Origin: Sipunculus nudus
Taxonomy: Eukaryota; Annelida; Sipuncula; Golfingiida; Sipunculidae
Length of the DNA: 64,000 nucleotides
Direction: 5' to 3'
NCBI GenBank assembly: GCA_026874595.1
Contig: JAPPUL010000069.1
Location: 744,001-808,000, forward strand
Shown: piece by piece, positions 37,162 to 48,092 of the stretch
Layout: each line of letters starts with the position of its first letter
Numbering within the stretch: the stretch's first letter is position 1
The notes under the pieces: generated by a model
Databases searched by the model: none
Told to the model about the DNA's origin: nothing
What the model saw: only the letters and a program-made list of their open reading frames with translations
Made by a program: the position numbers and the translations under genes

Positions 37162-37291
37162 ATATAAAATATAAGGTAAATAAAAAAAAGGTGAAAAAAA
37201 TAGAAAAAGATAAATTATAAAGTATGAATAAAAGTAATTAAGTGTGTTTAGAATAACAAAGGAGCAAGAGAGTGCTAATAGAGAACTTGAC

Positions 37292-37320
37292 TTGACAAAG
37301 TTCCTTCAAATATATATAAT
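37292..37320 (+). promoter_or_regulatory. Consensus sigma-70-type promoter of flaA
   Basis: TTGACA (37292-37297) and TATAAT (37315-37320) are both perfect and spaced by 17 bases. Transcription would start near 37327, giving a leader of about 110 bases before the flaA ATG. It is the best promoter I see in the window and suggests high, vegetative expression. Confidence 0.85.
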
Positions 37321-37438
37321 TTTCTAAACGGGAAGGACATAGCATTCTGTTTCTAGGAAAGAGGGGTCTAGAGATAGATAATATGGGGAGGAAGATAAAG
37401 GAAGATATTAAAAAAAAACGCTAAGGAGTGCTACAGAC

Positions 37439-38491
37439 ATGAAAAGAATTGTACAAACACTAAGTTTATTGATAATTTACGGACTAGTAGGAGTAAGTTA
37501 TTTAGGAGCACAGGGGACACAAAGTAGGCAGGGTGGAAGTTCGCAAGGGAGCACACAAGGGAAGGCAGCTGAGGGCAAAGTGCTAGATAAGGTACTTTTG
37601 GATTTTGGTAAATACGAGGCAGAAAATGGGAAAGCGGGGAGTCCCTACACAAAGGGCAGTCCGGGAGGGAAAGACGGTAAGGTAGAGACGGACACGACAA
37701 AATATTTGATAACGCAAGAAGACATGTCCTTATCGAATTGGGTAATAAGGTTCAACTCATCAGCCGACACAGTACACAATAAAAATAATTCCTATGCAAA
37801 GAAGGTAGAAACAAAAGGAGGGGAGACAGTTCTTGGAGTAAGGATTCATTATCCATTAAAGCATAAATACAACGCATACGCAGAAGTAAAGCCATTATAC
37901 GAGATAATGGAATATAATGAGAAAGGAGATTTGTCGAATGTAGGGAATGGGGTATTAGATAATGTAGGGGCATTAAAGGCACTAAGCGTAGAGGTATCGG
38001 GACGAAATATAAGCAATGGATTGTATTTGCGGTTGGTGGATAGAGATAGTAATCAGCGTGATTATTTCATGGGTTATTTAGATTTTGTTGGATGGAGGAC
38101 GTTAATATGGGAAAACCCCCATTATTTAGAATCGATAAACCAACGAGATTTTGTAAAATTCAAGTTATATCCGGTATCAAAGCCCTATATAAAGTTTCAT
38201 TCATTTGTAATAAGTCGAGTAAGCAATAATTTGAAAGGCGACTTTGTAACATATTTCAAGAGAGTAGAAGCAAGTTACGAGACTGCGGTAATGGAAGCGG
38301 ATTATTTGGATATAGATGATGAAAAGGTCTGGGGGATACAAAGGTATAAAGCATTACAACGCCAGGCAGTGGTGAGGAAGCGAGAAGGTGAGAGATATTT
38401 CTTAATGTCCCTTGCAAGGAAACAGCAAGCAGCGCAAAAAGAAAAGCAAGAGCGTAAAACAGAGCAAGGAAAAAGGGGTGCTAGGAAATAA
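37439..38491 (+). CDS. flaA: Flagellar filament outer layer protein FlaA
   Basis: The major sheath protein around the spirochaetal periplasmic flagellar core. It has 350 residues with a signal peptide ending near YLGAQG, a Gly/Ser/Gln-rich mature N-terminus, then blocks such as WVIRFNSSADT, VLGVRIHYPL, ALSVEVSGRNISNGLYLRLVDRDS and GYLDFVGWRTLIWENP, all typical of FlaA. The C-terminus is Lys/Gln/Arg-rich. It stands alone behind a consensus promoter, and a long hairpin follows it. Confidence 0.88.
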   Translation: MKRIVQTLSLLIIYGLVGVSYLGAQGTQSRQGGSSQGSTQGKAAEGKVLDKVLLDFGKYEAENGKAGSPYTKGSPGGKDGKVETDTTKYLITQEDMSLSNWVIRFNSSADTVHNKNNSYAKKVETKGGETVLGVRIHYPLKHKYNAYAEVKPLYEIMEYNEKGDLSNVGNGVLDNVGALKALSVEVSGRNISNGLYLRLVDRDSNQRDYFMGYLDFVGWRTLIWENPHYLESINQRDFVKFKLYPVSKPYIKFHSFVISRVSNNLKGDFVTYFKRVEASYETAVMEADYLDIDDEKVWGIQRYKALQRQAVVRKREGERYFLMSLARKQQAAQKEKQERKTEQGKRGARK

Positions 38492-38523
38492 GCATAAATA
38501 GCAGTATAGATTGTGTATAAGGG

Positions 38524-38587
38524 ACTATCAGGAAGGCAGGTATAGGTTGATGATAAGAATAAATTATACCAAAGCCTTTCTGATGGT
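38524..38587 (+). other. Long hairpin after flaA
   Basis: Bases 38524-38537 pair with 38574-38587 (14 bp, two G-T pairs), and 38539-38544 with 38565-38570 after a small internal loop. The apical loop has 20 bases. There is no T run directly after it; TTTTT comes about 20 bases later. It lies between the convergent flaA and nadE genes. It may stop transcription or protect the flaA mRNA end. Confidence 0.5.
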
Positions 38588-38665
38588 AAACCGAGTGGAA
38601 TGCAGTGTTTTTCTATATGCTATTCGAGTAATTAATTATATTGTAAAAGGATATAGCAAGCTAGT

Positions 38666-40471
38666 TTAATCTATGTTTATATGCTTTGCAGTATTAAATC
38701 TTCTATCCTCACCAAAAGCAGTTCTACTAATTTTTAGAATGTAGCCGGATTTAAAGCGTTTGTGTTCGTTAATGTCAATTAGTTTGCTATAGTAAGTTAT
38801 GTCCTTGTTGGACATTATGGCAGAGAGTTTTTTAGAAGCAATTAATTCCTGTAAAGAGAGTTTATCTTCGATTTTTAGTTTAACAAGCAAATCAAGCTTA
38901 GAGTAGTCAAAAGGGTCAATTTGGTTAGGAGCAAGTTCGGCGGAAGGCGTTCGAGATATAATAGAGGGTGGGATTAGTTTTTGCTTAAATTTATTGTTAA
39001 TAAAGTTAGCAAGTTTGTAGACCTGATATTTGTAAAGGTCCCCGATTATGAGGATATCAGCCTGCAGGTCGCCGCAGATGGTAGCATATCCGAGTGCAAG
39101 TTCAGTTTTATTGCTGGTTCCGGAAACAAGACGATCTTGTTCATTAGCAACAGCACGTAAAATGCTCATTCTATCAATAGCCTGCATATTTTCAAAGACG
39201 ATATTTTTAGAAGGCAGGCCAAAGGCCTCGTAATAGCGAGCATATTTCTCAGGCAAAACACCGTTCCAAGAATCTGTTTTATCAGAATGAGAGCGAGAGG
39301 AGGGAGGATTATTCTTTTTAGGATTTTGGTATTCTAAAGGGATAATTTTATATTCGACATTAAAGTTCTTACAAAGAGAAATAGCATCATTTAAAGAGTC
39401 ATTACTTGAGTACCTAGAAGGGCTTATAATGGCCAAAACGTTCTTATTACCAATGGCCTTAACGTCGATAGCAAGGGATAAAGCAGAATCAATACCGCCC
39501 GAGACGCCGATTACGGACTTAGAGATAAAACATTTTCTATGGTAATCTCGTTTACCAGTAACCAAAGCATTAAAAATGAGTTCATATTCATCTGGAATTT
39601 TATACATAGCTTTAGTAGCAACACATGACTCTAAATCAAATGAAGCAAGAGTCAAATCATCCTGAAAGCCTTTAGCCAAAGAGAATAAGCTACCATTTTT
39701 ATCAAACATCATACTATAGCCGTCAAAAATAATTTTGTCATTGCCGCCCCACATATTGGCATAGAAAATGGGAATGGAGTATTTTGCTGCTTGAGCTGCA
39801 AGAAAAGTTTTTCTGTTATTAAGCTTTTGTATTTCGAAAGGGGAGGCATTAATAACGAATAGCAAGTCAATATTTTGTTTTTCAAGCTGTTTAAGAGGAG
39901 ATTCAGGATATATGGGATGTTTTTTAAAGTCATGCCAAATGTCCTCACAAACGAGAATACCGATACGCAAGGAGTTTTTGTTAAAGCTTTTAGAGTTTAT
40001 AGGGATTTTGAAAGAGGAAGCTTTCTTAGCGGGGATAAAATATCTAAAGTCGTCAAAGATGCCATAATTTGGCAAACAAAGCTTATCCCCGTACCCGATA
40101 ATTTTACCATGGCTAAAAAGAGCAAAAGAGTTGTATAATAGAGGTTTATGTAAGGGAAGGGATAGCTTTTGTTTATGGAGTTGTTTGTTATATTTAGCTT
40201 GTCTACAAAAGCCGATGATAACAGCGTTGAAAGGAGCGGTAAAGGGAGCGATTTTGTCGAGGGCTTTAATATTTGCATTAATAATAGAGTTATCAAAGAG
40301 TAGGTCCTGAGGGGGGTATCCGATGATAGCCATTTCAGGGAATGCGATTATATTAACCTTTAGTTTTTGAGCTTTAATGAGAGTATTTATAATGATAGAG
40401 GTATTGCCTTTTATATCAGCAATGGTAGGATTTATTTGAGCAAGAGCAATATTTATAAACTTAGACGACAT
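38666..40471 (-). CDS. nadE: Glutamine-dependent NAD+ synthetase NadE
   Basis: The enzyme amidates nicotinate adenine dinucleotide, the last step of NAD synthesis. The 601-residue protein has an N-terminal glutaminase (nitrilase fold) with Glu in FPEMAIIGYPP, Lys in YGDKLCLPNYGIF and Cys in GILVCEDIW, and a C-terminal synthetase with the PP-loop SGGIDSALSLAI and GTSNKTELALGYAT. The two-domain form uses glutamine. An AAGGA site precedes the ATG. It is lagging-strand and convergent with flaA. Confidence 0.95.
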   Translation of the reverse strand: MSSKFINIALAQINPTIADIKGNTSIIINTLIKAQKLKVNIIAFPEMAIIGYPPQDLLFDNSIINANIKALDKIAPFTAPFNAVIIGFCRQAKYNKQLHKQKLSLPLHKPLLYNSFALFSHGKIIGYGDKLCLPNYGIFDDFRYFIPAKKASSFKIPINSKSFNKNSLRIGILVCEDIWHDFKKHPIYPESPLKQLEKQNIDLLFVINASPFEIQKLNNRKTFLAAQAAKYSIPIFYANMWGGNDKIIFDGYSMMFDKNGSLFSLAKGFQDDLTLASFDLESCVATKAMYKIPDEYELIFNALVTGKRDYHRKCFISKSVIGVSGGIDSALSLAIDVKAIGNKNVLAIISPSRYSSNDSLNDAISLCKNFNVEYKIIPLEYQNPKKNNPPSSRSHSDKTDSWNGVLPEKYARYYEAFGLPSKNIVFENMQAIDRMSILRAVANEQDRLVSGTSNKTELALGYATICGDLQADILIIGDLYKYQVYKLANFINNKFKQKLIPPSIISRTPSAELAPNQIDPFDYSKLDLLVKLKIEDKLSLQELIASKKLSAIMSNKDITYYSKLIDINEHKRFKSGYILKISRTAFGEDRRFNTAKHINID

Positions 40472-40611
40472 AAAATATCCTTAATAAAAAAAATAAAGAT
40501 TAGTTTTAATAGTTTTTATTATAGAACTTTTAAATAGAACTTTTAAATTATAGTTGCGGGATAAAAAAGTAGAGCTTATGTTTTAATAAAGTAACAAATA
40601 AAATATACTTT

Positions 40612-40863
40612 GTGGATAAAAAGACATTGGATGGTTTATCATTAGGGATACAATTTATTTTAATAGTAACGTTATTTACGCTTGGAGGCTATTATTTAGA
40701 CGGCTTACATAGCTATAGATTTCCTATCTTTTTGTTGATAATGCTGGTTATAGGGTTTTTTATAGGCTTATATATACTTTTAAAGGAGAGTAAAAGATTT
40801 GCAAGACGACAGAAAAAGCGTGGAGGAGGGGGAGGAAAGCGGGATGGGGAGGGTATGGAGTAG
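40612..40863 (+). CDS. AtpZ-like small membrane protein of the ATP synthase operon
   Basis: An 83-residue protein with two membrane segments, the first containing GGYYLDG, as in AtpZ/AtpI-type accessory proteins thought to help c-ring assembly or Mg/Ca movement. A Gly/Lys/Arg-rich tail follows. The GTG start at 40612 lacks a ribosome-binding site, and it is the first gene of the operon. It overlaps atpI. Confidence 0.7.
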   Translation: MDKKTLDGLSLGIQFILIVTLFTLGGYYLDGLHSYRFPIFLLIMLVIGFFIGLYILLKESKRFARRQKKRGGGGGKRDGEGME

Positions 40864-41083
40864 GGGTTTGGGAATATATTTTGTTATAACTAGTTTGGTT
40901 TTAGTATTAGTAGTATATATACTTTTGGTTTATTTACTTGGCGGAGAATTTTGGGAATATAGGGGAGCGTACGTAGTAGGCGGAGTGCTTAACTTTTTTA
41001 TGTTTTTGATAAGCTTTTTCGCTCTTTTTGTTATACTTAGAAAGACTAGAGGTGAGGCAAGAGGGAAGAGGCTTTTTTTTTAA
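40844..41083 (+). CDS. atpI: ATP synthase accessory protein AtpI, N-terminal part (frame ends at a T run)
   Basis: From the ATG at 40844 (AGGA upstream) this gives two membrane helices: GLGIYFVITSLVLVLV... and VGGVLNFFMFLISFFALFVIL. A TTG at 40799 is an alternative start. AtpI proteins normally have four helices. The frame stops at TAA 41081-41083 immediately after nine T (41073-41081). A -1 shift at the run continues directly into the frame at 41092-41256, which supplies two more helices. Slippage, a real mutation or a sequencing error could explain this. Confidence 0.7.
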   Translation: MGRVWSRGLGIYFVITSLVLVLVVYILLVYLLGGEFWEYRGAYVVGGVLNFFMFLISFFALFVILRKTRGEARGKRLFF

Positions 41084-41091
41084 TCTTTTAT

Positions 41092-41256
41092 ATGTCGGTG
41101 ATAGGGAGATTCCTAGTATTTTTGACATACATATTGGTAGTATTTTGGACGTTAAAGGAAGAAGGAAAAGAATATATGCTATCGTACTTGGCATATTTTA
41201 TAGTATTGCTAAAGGTTGAAGTATTTTATTTATACAAGGGATATAAGGGAGGCTAA
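41092..41256 (+). CDS. atpI: AtpI C-terminal part in the -1 frame
   Basis: The frame encodes 54 residues from ATG 41092, with two membrane segments (GRFLVFLTYILVVFW and YMLSYLAYFIVLLKVEVFYLY), matching helices 3 and 4 expected of AtpI. Upstream, the same frame is open back through the T run at 41073-41081. There is no convincing ribosome-binding site before the ATG, which favours expression by frameshifting, if it is expressed. Too short and hydrophobic for a firm call on its own. Confidence 0.5.
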   Translation: MSVIGRFLVFLTYILVVFWTLKEEGKEYMLSYLAYFIVLLKVEVFYLYKGYKGG

Positions 41257-41409
41257 AAGAAGTCGAGTCTATATAAGCAATATAAAGTGTAATTAAAAGC
41301 TATAATGATAAATAGAAGGATATAAAAGGATAATTAAAACAGGAGAGAAAAAGAGCAAGTAATGAGAGGAATAGCGGACACGGTACCTAATATGGGGGGA
41401 GGTGATTTA

Positions 41410-42171
41410 ATGGAGATATTAAATCACCATATACTAGATTCAGAAGCACTAATAAAGCTAGTCTTATTCGGACTAGACATATCAATAACAAAACATGTAT
41501 TAGTGATGTGGCTAGTGTCACTATTGCTGGTACTTTTGGTAGTGGGAGTGGCTCGAATATTGCGTAAAGACAAAGAAGCGATAGGTGGACGGCTTGCAAT
41601 AATGGTCCAAATATTCTTAGAGTTCATAGACAAAGACATAGTGCGTAGCAATTTCCATGAAGAGAGTAAGAAGTGGCTTCCGTTTTTCAGTACCCTATTC
41701 TTTTTTATAATGTTTGCAAATTTATTTGGCTTAATACCAGAATCTAGTACAATAACAGGCAACATAGCAGTAACGATGTCCTTATCGATTGTAACATTTG
41801 TGCTAATACAGCTAAACGGGATGTCAAAGCAAGGAATATTTCATTATTGGATAAGCCTAGTACCTGGCGGCATGCCGAAGGTGCTTTGGCCGTTTATGTT
41901 TGTGATAGAGCTTGTTGGGCTTGTAACGAAGCCCTTTTCGTTGACGATACGGCTTTTTGCAAACATGATAGGAGGCCATATAATAATCTTGGTATTATTA
42001 TTTTTGGCAGCGGAGGCGGCAGGGGATTGGATGCAGCTTTTCATAGCCCCGATTAGTGTGCTTGCCTCAGTGGGAGTTAATTTACTTGAGATATTCATAG
42101 CATTATTACAGGCCTATATATTTACATTTTTGTCAGCAATATTCATATCCTCGGCAGCAGAGGGGCATTAG
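41410..42171 (+). CDS. atpB: ATP synthase subunit a
   Basis: The membrane stator subunit that forms the proton half-channels. The ATG at 41410 is preceded by GGAGGTGAT, a near-perfect ribosome-binding site; the ATG at 41362 has none. About 253 residues with five to six helices. The key helix reads KPFSLTIRLFANMIGGH with the essential Arg, and FIALLQAYIFTFLSAIFI closes the protein. It fits standard F-type subunit a. Confidence 0.95.
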   Translation: MEILNHHILDSEALIKLVLFGLDISITKHVLVMWLVSLLLVLLVVGVARILRKDKEAIGGRLAIMVQIFLEFIDKDIVRSNFHEESKKWLPFFSTLFFFIMFANLFGLIPESSTITGNIAVTMSLSIVTFVLIQLNGMSKQGIFHYWISLVPGGMPKVLWPFMFVIELVGLVTKPFSLTIRLFANMIGGHIIILVLLFLAAEAAGDWMQLFIAPISVLASVGVNLLEIFIALLQAYIFTFLSAIFISSAAEGH

Positions 42172-42242
42172 GAGGGGCGTTAATAAGGGGATTAAGGGAA
42201 GGTTGAAAAGGATATAGTAATATATGTAGGGACAGAAGTTGA

Positions 42243-42521
<279 letters not shown>

Positions 42522-42606
42522 AGTTAATAAGAGTAGCTAAATGGATATAGTAGCTAAATGGACATGAGAAAAAAAAAGCAGGGTGTAAAAAGCAAGGGTA
42601 ACAAAA

Positions 42607-43293
42607 ATGTATGAAGAAAAAGGAGACAAAAGGCTAAAGGTAGGGTATTTGCTTTTGCTGCTTATGGTTTTGGTGATGTATGGGGGAGGAGTAGCGTATG
42701 GAGGAGGGGAGGGGGCTTTGGGTGTAAAAGAAGGTGGAGTTATAGAGGTAGCAAATAGCGAGAAAGGAGGAAGGGATGGTGGTGGTAAGGAGGAGAGGAG
42801 TTTTCTAGACATAACGGGTAATGTAGTATTTTGGAATTTCGTAACATTTGGGATACTGGTATTGGTATTGGGTAAGTATGGCTGGAAGCCGATAATGGCG
42901 ATAATAGACGCAAGAGGAGAGAAGATAAAAGAAGAGCTAAAGAAAGCAGAAGAAGGGCTTGTAAAGAGCGAGAAGTTGTTAGAGGAGCGCCAGGAATTAG
43001 TAAGCAAAGCCTATAAAGAGGGGCAGGAGATATTGAGCAAAGCCCGCGAGACAGCGGAGAAATCGGCAGAAGGGATAATTAAGAAAGCAGAAGGGAGTGC
43101 AAAGCAGCTCTTGGAAGGAGCAAATAAAGAGATAGAGGATGCAAAGCAAACAGCATTAAAAGAGCTAAAGACAGAGGTAGGAAATATAAGTCTTGAGATA
43201 GCAAGCAAGGTGGTGGGGATGGAGCTTGACGCTGCAAAGCATAAGGAACTGATAGAGAAGATGCTAAAAGTATACGAGAGTGAGCGGGGGTGA
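42607..43293 (+). CDS. atpF: ATP synthase subunit b with an unusual N-terminal extension
   Basis: The peripheral stalk subunit. Residues about 80-100 are the usual membrane helix (NVVFWNFVTFGILVLVLGKYGWKP) and the rest is a long Lys/Glu/Ala coiled helix of normal type. Ahead of it lies an extra segment: a hydrophobic stretch at about 12-30 (VGYLLLLLMVLVMYGGGVAYG) that looks like a signal peptide or second anchor, then a Gly/Glu/Lys-rich 45-residue linker. Total length is 228. It lies between atpE and atpH. Confidence 0.9.
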   Translation: MYEEKGDKRLKVGYLLLLLMVLVMYGGGVAYGGGEGALGVKEGGVIEVANSEKGGRDGGGKEERSFLDITGNVVFWNFVTFGILVLVLGKYGWKPIMAIIDARGEKIKEELKKAEEGLVKSEKLLEERQELVSKAYKEGQEILSKARETAEKSAEGIIKKAEGSAKQLLEGANKEIEDAKQTALKELKTEVGNISLEIASKVVGMELDAAKHKELIEKMLKVYESERG

Positions 43294-43340
43294 GCGGGGG
43301 CGGGTGAGGGTGAATGAGGGTGAATGAGGGTGAATGAACT
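43290..43340 (+). repeat. 10-bp tandem repeat between atpF and atpH
   Basis: Three to four copies of GGGTGAATGA, preceded by two related GAGCGGGGGT units, begin at the atpF stop. The units contain no pyrimidine except T and C in fixed positions. Confidence 0.75.
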
Positions 43341-43396
43341 TTAGGGGTATAATGCGAGAATAAGAGCAGGAATAAAAGAACAGATAAGGTATAGAT

Positions 43397-44017
43397 ATGC
43401 AAGGGAAATTAAAAGAAGAAGAGGGAAGGATATACGGCAAATCATTATACGAGGTAGTGGAGCTAGGGTTATGCGATAGAGCAGGGGATGTAGCGGTTGG
43501 AGGGGATGGGTTTGAGAAGAGATTTATCGAGGTGGGCGAAGATTTTGCAGAAGTATTAAAAAACCTGCGTGGAGGGAGCAAGTTAAGATACTTACTAGAG
43601 ATGCCCCGAATTAGTATAGAAGAGAAAAAAATGGTACTGGAGCGAGTATACGGGAAGGGGCGAATAAGGGAGGAGTTATTAAGCTTGTTGAAGGTGGTGG
43701 TATTAAACGGAGATACAAGTTTACTTGAGGTGATATACGAAGATTATAGGATGCGTGTTGACAAACGAAATAACGTGGTACGAGGTGAGCTTAGAGTGTC
43801 AATAAAGCTTACGGATGAGGAAGTGGATGTGATAGAGGGGATATTAAGCAAAGTGGAAGGCAAGCGAGTGTACCTGGAGGTGAAGGAGGATGAAAGTTTA
43901 ATAGGGGGATTGGTACTTGAGCTTGAGGGGGTGCGGGTGGACTTATCGGTTAGGGGGAGATTGTTAAGAATACGAGATAAAATACAAGAAATAAGGCTAG
44001 GAGGAGAAAAGGGTTGA
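43397..44017 (+). CDS. atpH: ATP synthase subunit delta
   Basis: The 206-residue subunit joins F1 to the peripheral stalk. It is divergent, as usual for delta, but shows the order of the family: an N-terminal helical domain ([10 protein letters not shown]...), [20 protein letters not shown], and a C-terminal [23 protein letters not shown] block ending in [15 protein letters not shown]. Its stop codon overlaps the TTG start of atpA. Confidence 0.88.
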   Translation: MQGKLKEEEGRIYGKSLYEVVELGLCDRAGDVAVGGDGFEKRFIEVGEDFAEVLKNLRGGSKLRYLLEMPRISIEEKKMVLERVYGKGRIREELLSLLKVVVLNGDTSLLEVIYEDYRMRVDKRNNVVRGELRVSIKLTDEEVDVIEGILSKVEGKRVYLEVKEDESLIGGLVLELEGVRVDLSVRGRLLRIRDKIQEIRLGGEKG

Positions 44018-45534
44018 AAATAAACGCACAAGAGATAAAAGAGCTTATAAAACAAGAGATAAAAGGGTATGAAGATAAGCTTGAGGAGGATGAGGTAGGG
44101 AGCGTAATGAGCGTAGGGGATGGGATAGCGCGAGTGCACGGATTAAAGAACGTGATGGCGGGAGAGATGGTAGAGTTTGAAAATGGGATAGAAGGGCTTG
44201 CATTAAATCTAGAAGAGGATGCAGTAGGGGTTGTGGTATTGGGAGACTATCTTGACATAAGCGAAGGGTATCTAGTAAAGCGCAAAAAAGAGCTTTTATC
44301 GATATTAGTAGGAGAAGAGTTAATAGGTCGAGTGCTAACGCCGATGGGAGAAGCGCTAGATGGCAGGGGCTCTCTTGGCGGCAAACACAAGCGGTCGATA
44401 GAGATAATAGCTCCTGGGATAGCAAAGCGGCAGCCGGTCAAAGTGCCCTTACAAACGGGGATAAAAGCAATAGATTCGATGATTCCGATAGGTCGGGGGC
44501 AGCGGGAGTTAATAATAGGGGATAGACAAACAGGCAAAACGACAGTAGCAATAGATACAATAATAAATCAAAAAGGGACGGGAGTAATATGCGTGTACGT
44601 AGCGGTAGGACAAAGGGCTTCAACAGTGGCAGGGGTGGTTGATAAATTAAAAGAACACGGAGCAATGGATCATACAATAGTGGTATCAACCCACGCAAGT
44701 GATCCGGCCCCTCTTTTGTACTTGGCTCCTTATGCGGGAACAACGATAGCAGAATATTTTATGTATGAACATGGCAAGGATACTTTGGTAATATATGATG
44801 ATTTGTCTAAACATGCAAATGCGTACAGACAGTTATCGTTGTTATTAGAACGTCCACCTGGACGAGAGGCTTATCCAGGAGATGTATTTTACCTGCACTC
44901 AAGGTTGCTTGAGCGGGCAGTAAAGTTGTCTGATGAAATGAAGGCAGGTTCTTTAACGGCGTTACCGATAATTGAGACACAAGAGGGCGAGGTATCAGCA
45001 TATATACCAACTAATGTAATATCGATAACAGACGGACAAATATATCTAACGCCGAAGTTATTCGCTTCTGGGATAAGGCCGGCAATAGATGTAGGGATAT
45101 CAGTATCTAGGGTAGGAGGTAATGCGCAAATAAAAGGGATGAAGAAGGTAGCGGGTTCCTTACGACTTGACATGGCACAGTATAGGTCATTAGAAGCATT
45201 TGCCCAACTTGGAACAGATTTAGATACAGCAACCCAAAAGCAATTAGATCGCGGAGCACGCTTGGTAGAGATATTAAAACAAGATCAAAATGAGCCTTTA
45301 GCGGTAGAAGAACAAATATCGATAATATATGTGGGGACGAAAGGGTTTTTGGATACAATACCGGTAGAGCAAGTAAGAGTTTTTGAGAGGTCGTTTTGTA
45401 GTTATCTTCGAGACAGTCAAGCGACCATATTGGAAAACATACGAAAAGATAAAGAGATAAAGGACGAGAGTGGTTTTGAGAAGGTGATAAAAGATTATGT
45501 AGAGTTATTTAAAAACGAACATGGACTTAAATAG
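44014..45534 (+). CDS. atpA: ATP synthase subunit alpha
   Basis: The non-catalytic nucleotide-binding subunit of F1, 506 residues, normal length. The P-loop is GDRQTGKT; the family blocks [27 protein letters not shown] and [14 protein letters not shown] are present. The TTG start at 44014 overlaps the atpH stop (TTGA), and GGAGAAAAGGG is a strong ribosome-binding site. The Ile codons are almost all ATA in the first third. Confidence 0.97.
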   Translation: MKINAQEIKELIKQEIKGYEDKLEEDEVGSVMSVGDGIARVHGLKNVMAGEMVEFENGIEGLALNLEEDAVGVVVLGDYLDISEGYLVKRKKELLSILVGEELIGRVLTPMGEALDGRGSLGGKHKRSIEIIAPGIAKRQPVKVPLQTGIKAIDSMIPIGRGQRELIIGDRQTGKTTVAIDTIINQKGTGVICVYVAVGQRASTVAGVVDKLKEHGAMDHTIVVSTHASDPAPLLYLAPYAGTTIAEYFMYEHGKDTLVIYDDLSKHANAYRQLSLLLERPPGREAYPGDVFYLHSRLLERAVKLSDEMKAGSLTALPIIETQEGEVSAYIPTNVISITDGQIYLTPKLFASGIRPAIDVGISVSRVGGNAQIKGMKKVAGSLRLDMAQYRSLEAFAQLGTDLDTATQKQLDRGARLVEILKQDQNEPLAVEEQISIIYVGTKGFLDTIPVEQVRVFERSFCSYLRDSQATILENIRKDKEIKDESGFEKVIKDYVELFKNEHGLK

Positions 45535-45584
45535 AATCTTAGTAGAAGGAGATAGTACTTCAGAGTGCAAAGGAGAGTAGCAAA

Positions 45585-45630
45585 GGAGAAAAGAGATAAA
45601 GGAAAAGAGATAAAGGAAAAGAGAAATAAA
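45585..45630 (+). repeat. 14-bp tandem repeat before atpG
   Basis: Two to three copies of an AAAGGAAAAGAGAT-type unit end directly before the atpG ATG. Each copy carries AAAGGA, so several ribosome-binding-like cores stand in a row. Confidence 0.75.
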
Positions 45631-45632
45631 GG

Positions 45633-46529
45633 ATGGCAACATTACGAGAAGTCAAAGGGCGAATAAACGCGGTTAAAGATATAAAGAAGATAGCACAGAC
45701 AATGGAGAAGATATCGACAGCAAAAATAAAGAAGAACGAGAAACGGCTAAAGGAGCTATCAAGCTACCGCCGAGAGCTTTATAAAGTAACAAATAAGCTA
45801 TTAACAGATATAAAAGGGTCAGGAGGGGAGATAAATAATAAACTGCTTATAGGAGGGGATGAAGGAGGGAAGGAGTTGTTACTAATAGTAAGTTCAAACC
45901 GCGGGTTATGCGGAGCCTATAATCAAAATGTACTAAGTGCGGGACAGAAGGAATATGCAAGGCTTCGTTCAAGCGGAGGAGTAATAAATTACATGCTAGG
46001 AAAGAAAGGGGTAAGTGCTTTTAAATACAGGAAGATACCGCTAGAGAAGATGTTATTGGATATAGATGACAATGTAAGTTATGAGCTAGTAAGTAATCTT
46101 GGTGATGAACTGTTAGATTTATACATAAGCGGGGTGGTAAAGCGGGTAGTGCTTGTATATACAAAGTACTACGGTTCAACGAAGCAAAAGCCTGTTGTAG
46201 AACAGCTGCTCCCGATGGAGGAGGAGAGAGACACATCAAAAGGGGATGATGCGAAAGGGAGAATGCATGCAAATTACCTAAGCGAACCTGATAAGGAAAA
46301 TCTTTTGAATAGCTTACTGCCCTTAAAAACAAAGATAAAGCTTTACAATATGGTACTAGAAACAAACTTATCCGAACAAGTATCGCGTCGAGTGGCAATG
46401 AAACAGGCATCGGACTCAGCAAGCGAGATAATAAGGGATCTGTCGTTAGAGTACAATCGCGCAAGACAAAGTAAGATAACAAATGAGATAATAGAGATAG
46501 TAGGAGCAGCAAGGGCCTTGCACAGGTAG
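45633..46529 (+). CDS. atpG: ATP synthase subunit gamma
   Basis: The central rotor shaft of F1, 298 residues. It begins TLREVKGRINAVKDIKKIAQTMEKISTAKI, has LIVSSNRGLCGAYNQNV, and ends EYNRARQSKITNEIIEIVGAARAL, all diagnostic. A charged insertion near 200-215 (EEERDTSKGDDAKG) is longer than in many species. Confidence 0.96.
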   Translation: MATLREVKGRINAVKDIKKIAQTMEKISTAKIKKNEKRLKELSSYRRELYKVTNKLLTDIKGSGGEINNKLLIGGDEGGKELLLIVSSNRGLCGAYNQNVLSAGQKEYARLRSSGGVINYMLGKKGVSAFKYRKIPLEKMLLDIDDNVSYELVSNLGDELLDLYISGVVKRVVLVYTKYYGSTKQKPVVEQLLPMEEERDTSKGDDAKGRMHANYLSEPDKENLLNSLLPLKTKIKLYNMVLETNLSEQVSRRVAMKQASDSASEIIRDLSLEYNRARQSKITNEIIEIVGAARALHR

Positions 46530-46542
46530 ATATTATAAATAA

Positions 46543-48048
<1,506 letters not shown>

Positions 48049-48092
48049 AAAGTGTAGGTGTAATAAAAAAGAGGTGTAATAAAGAAGGTCTT

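Noticed and set aside
40611-40619. A perfect DnaA box (TGTGGATAA) over the AtpZ start codon
   Set aside because: A single 9-mer is expected by chance at about this rate in a 64-kb window, and it is 15 kb from the likely origin.
41028-41219. A 63-codon plus-strand frame overlapping the atpI T run
   Set aside because: It is the third frame; the frame from 41092 gives membrane helices expected of AtpI, this one does not.
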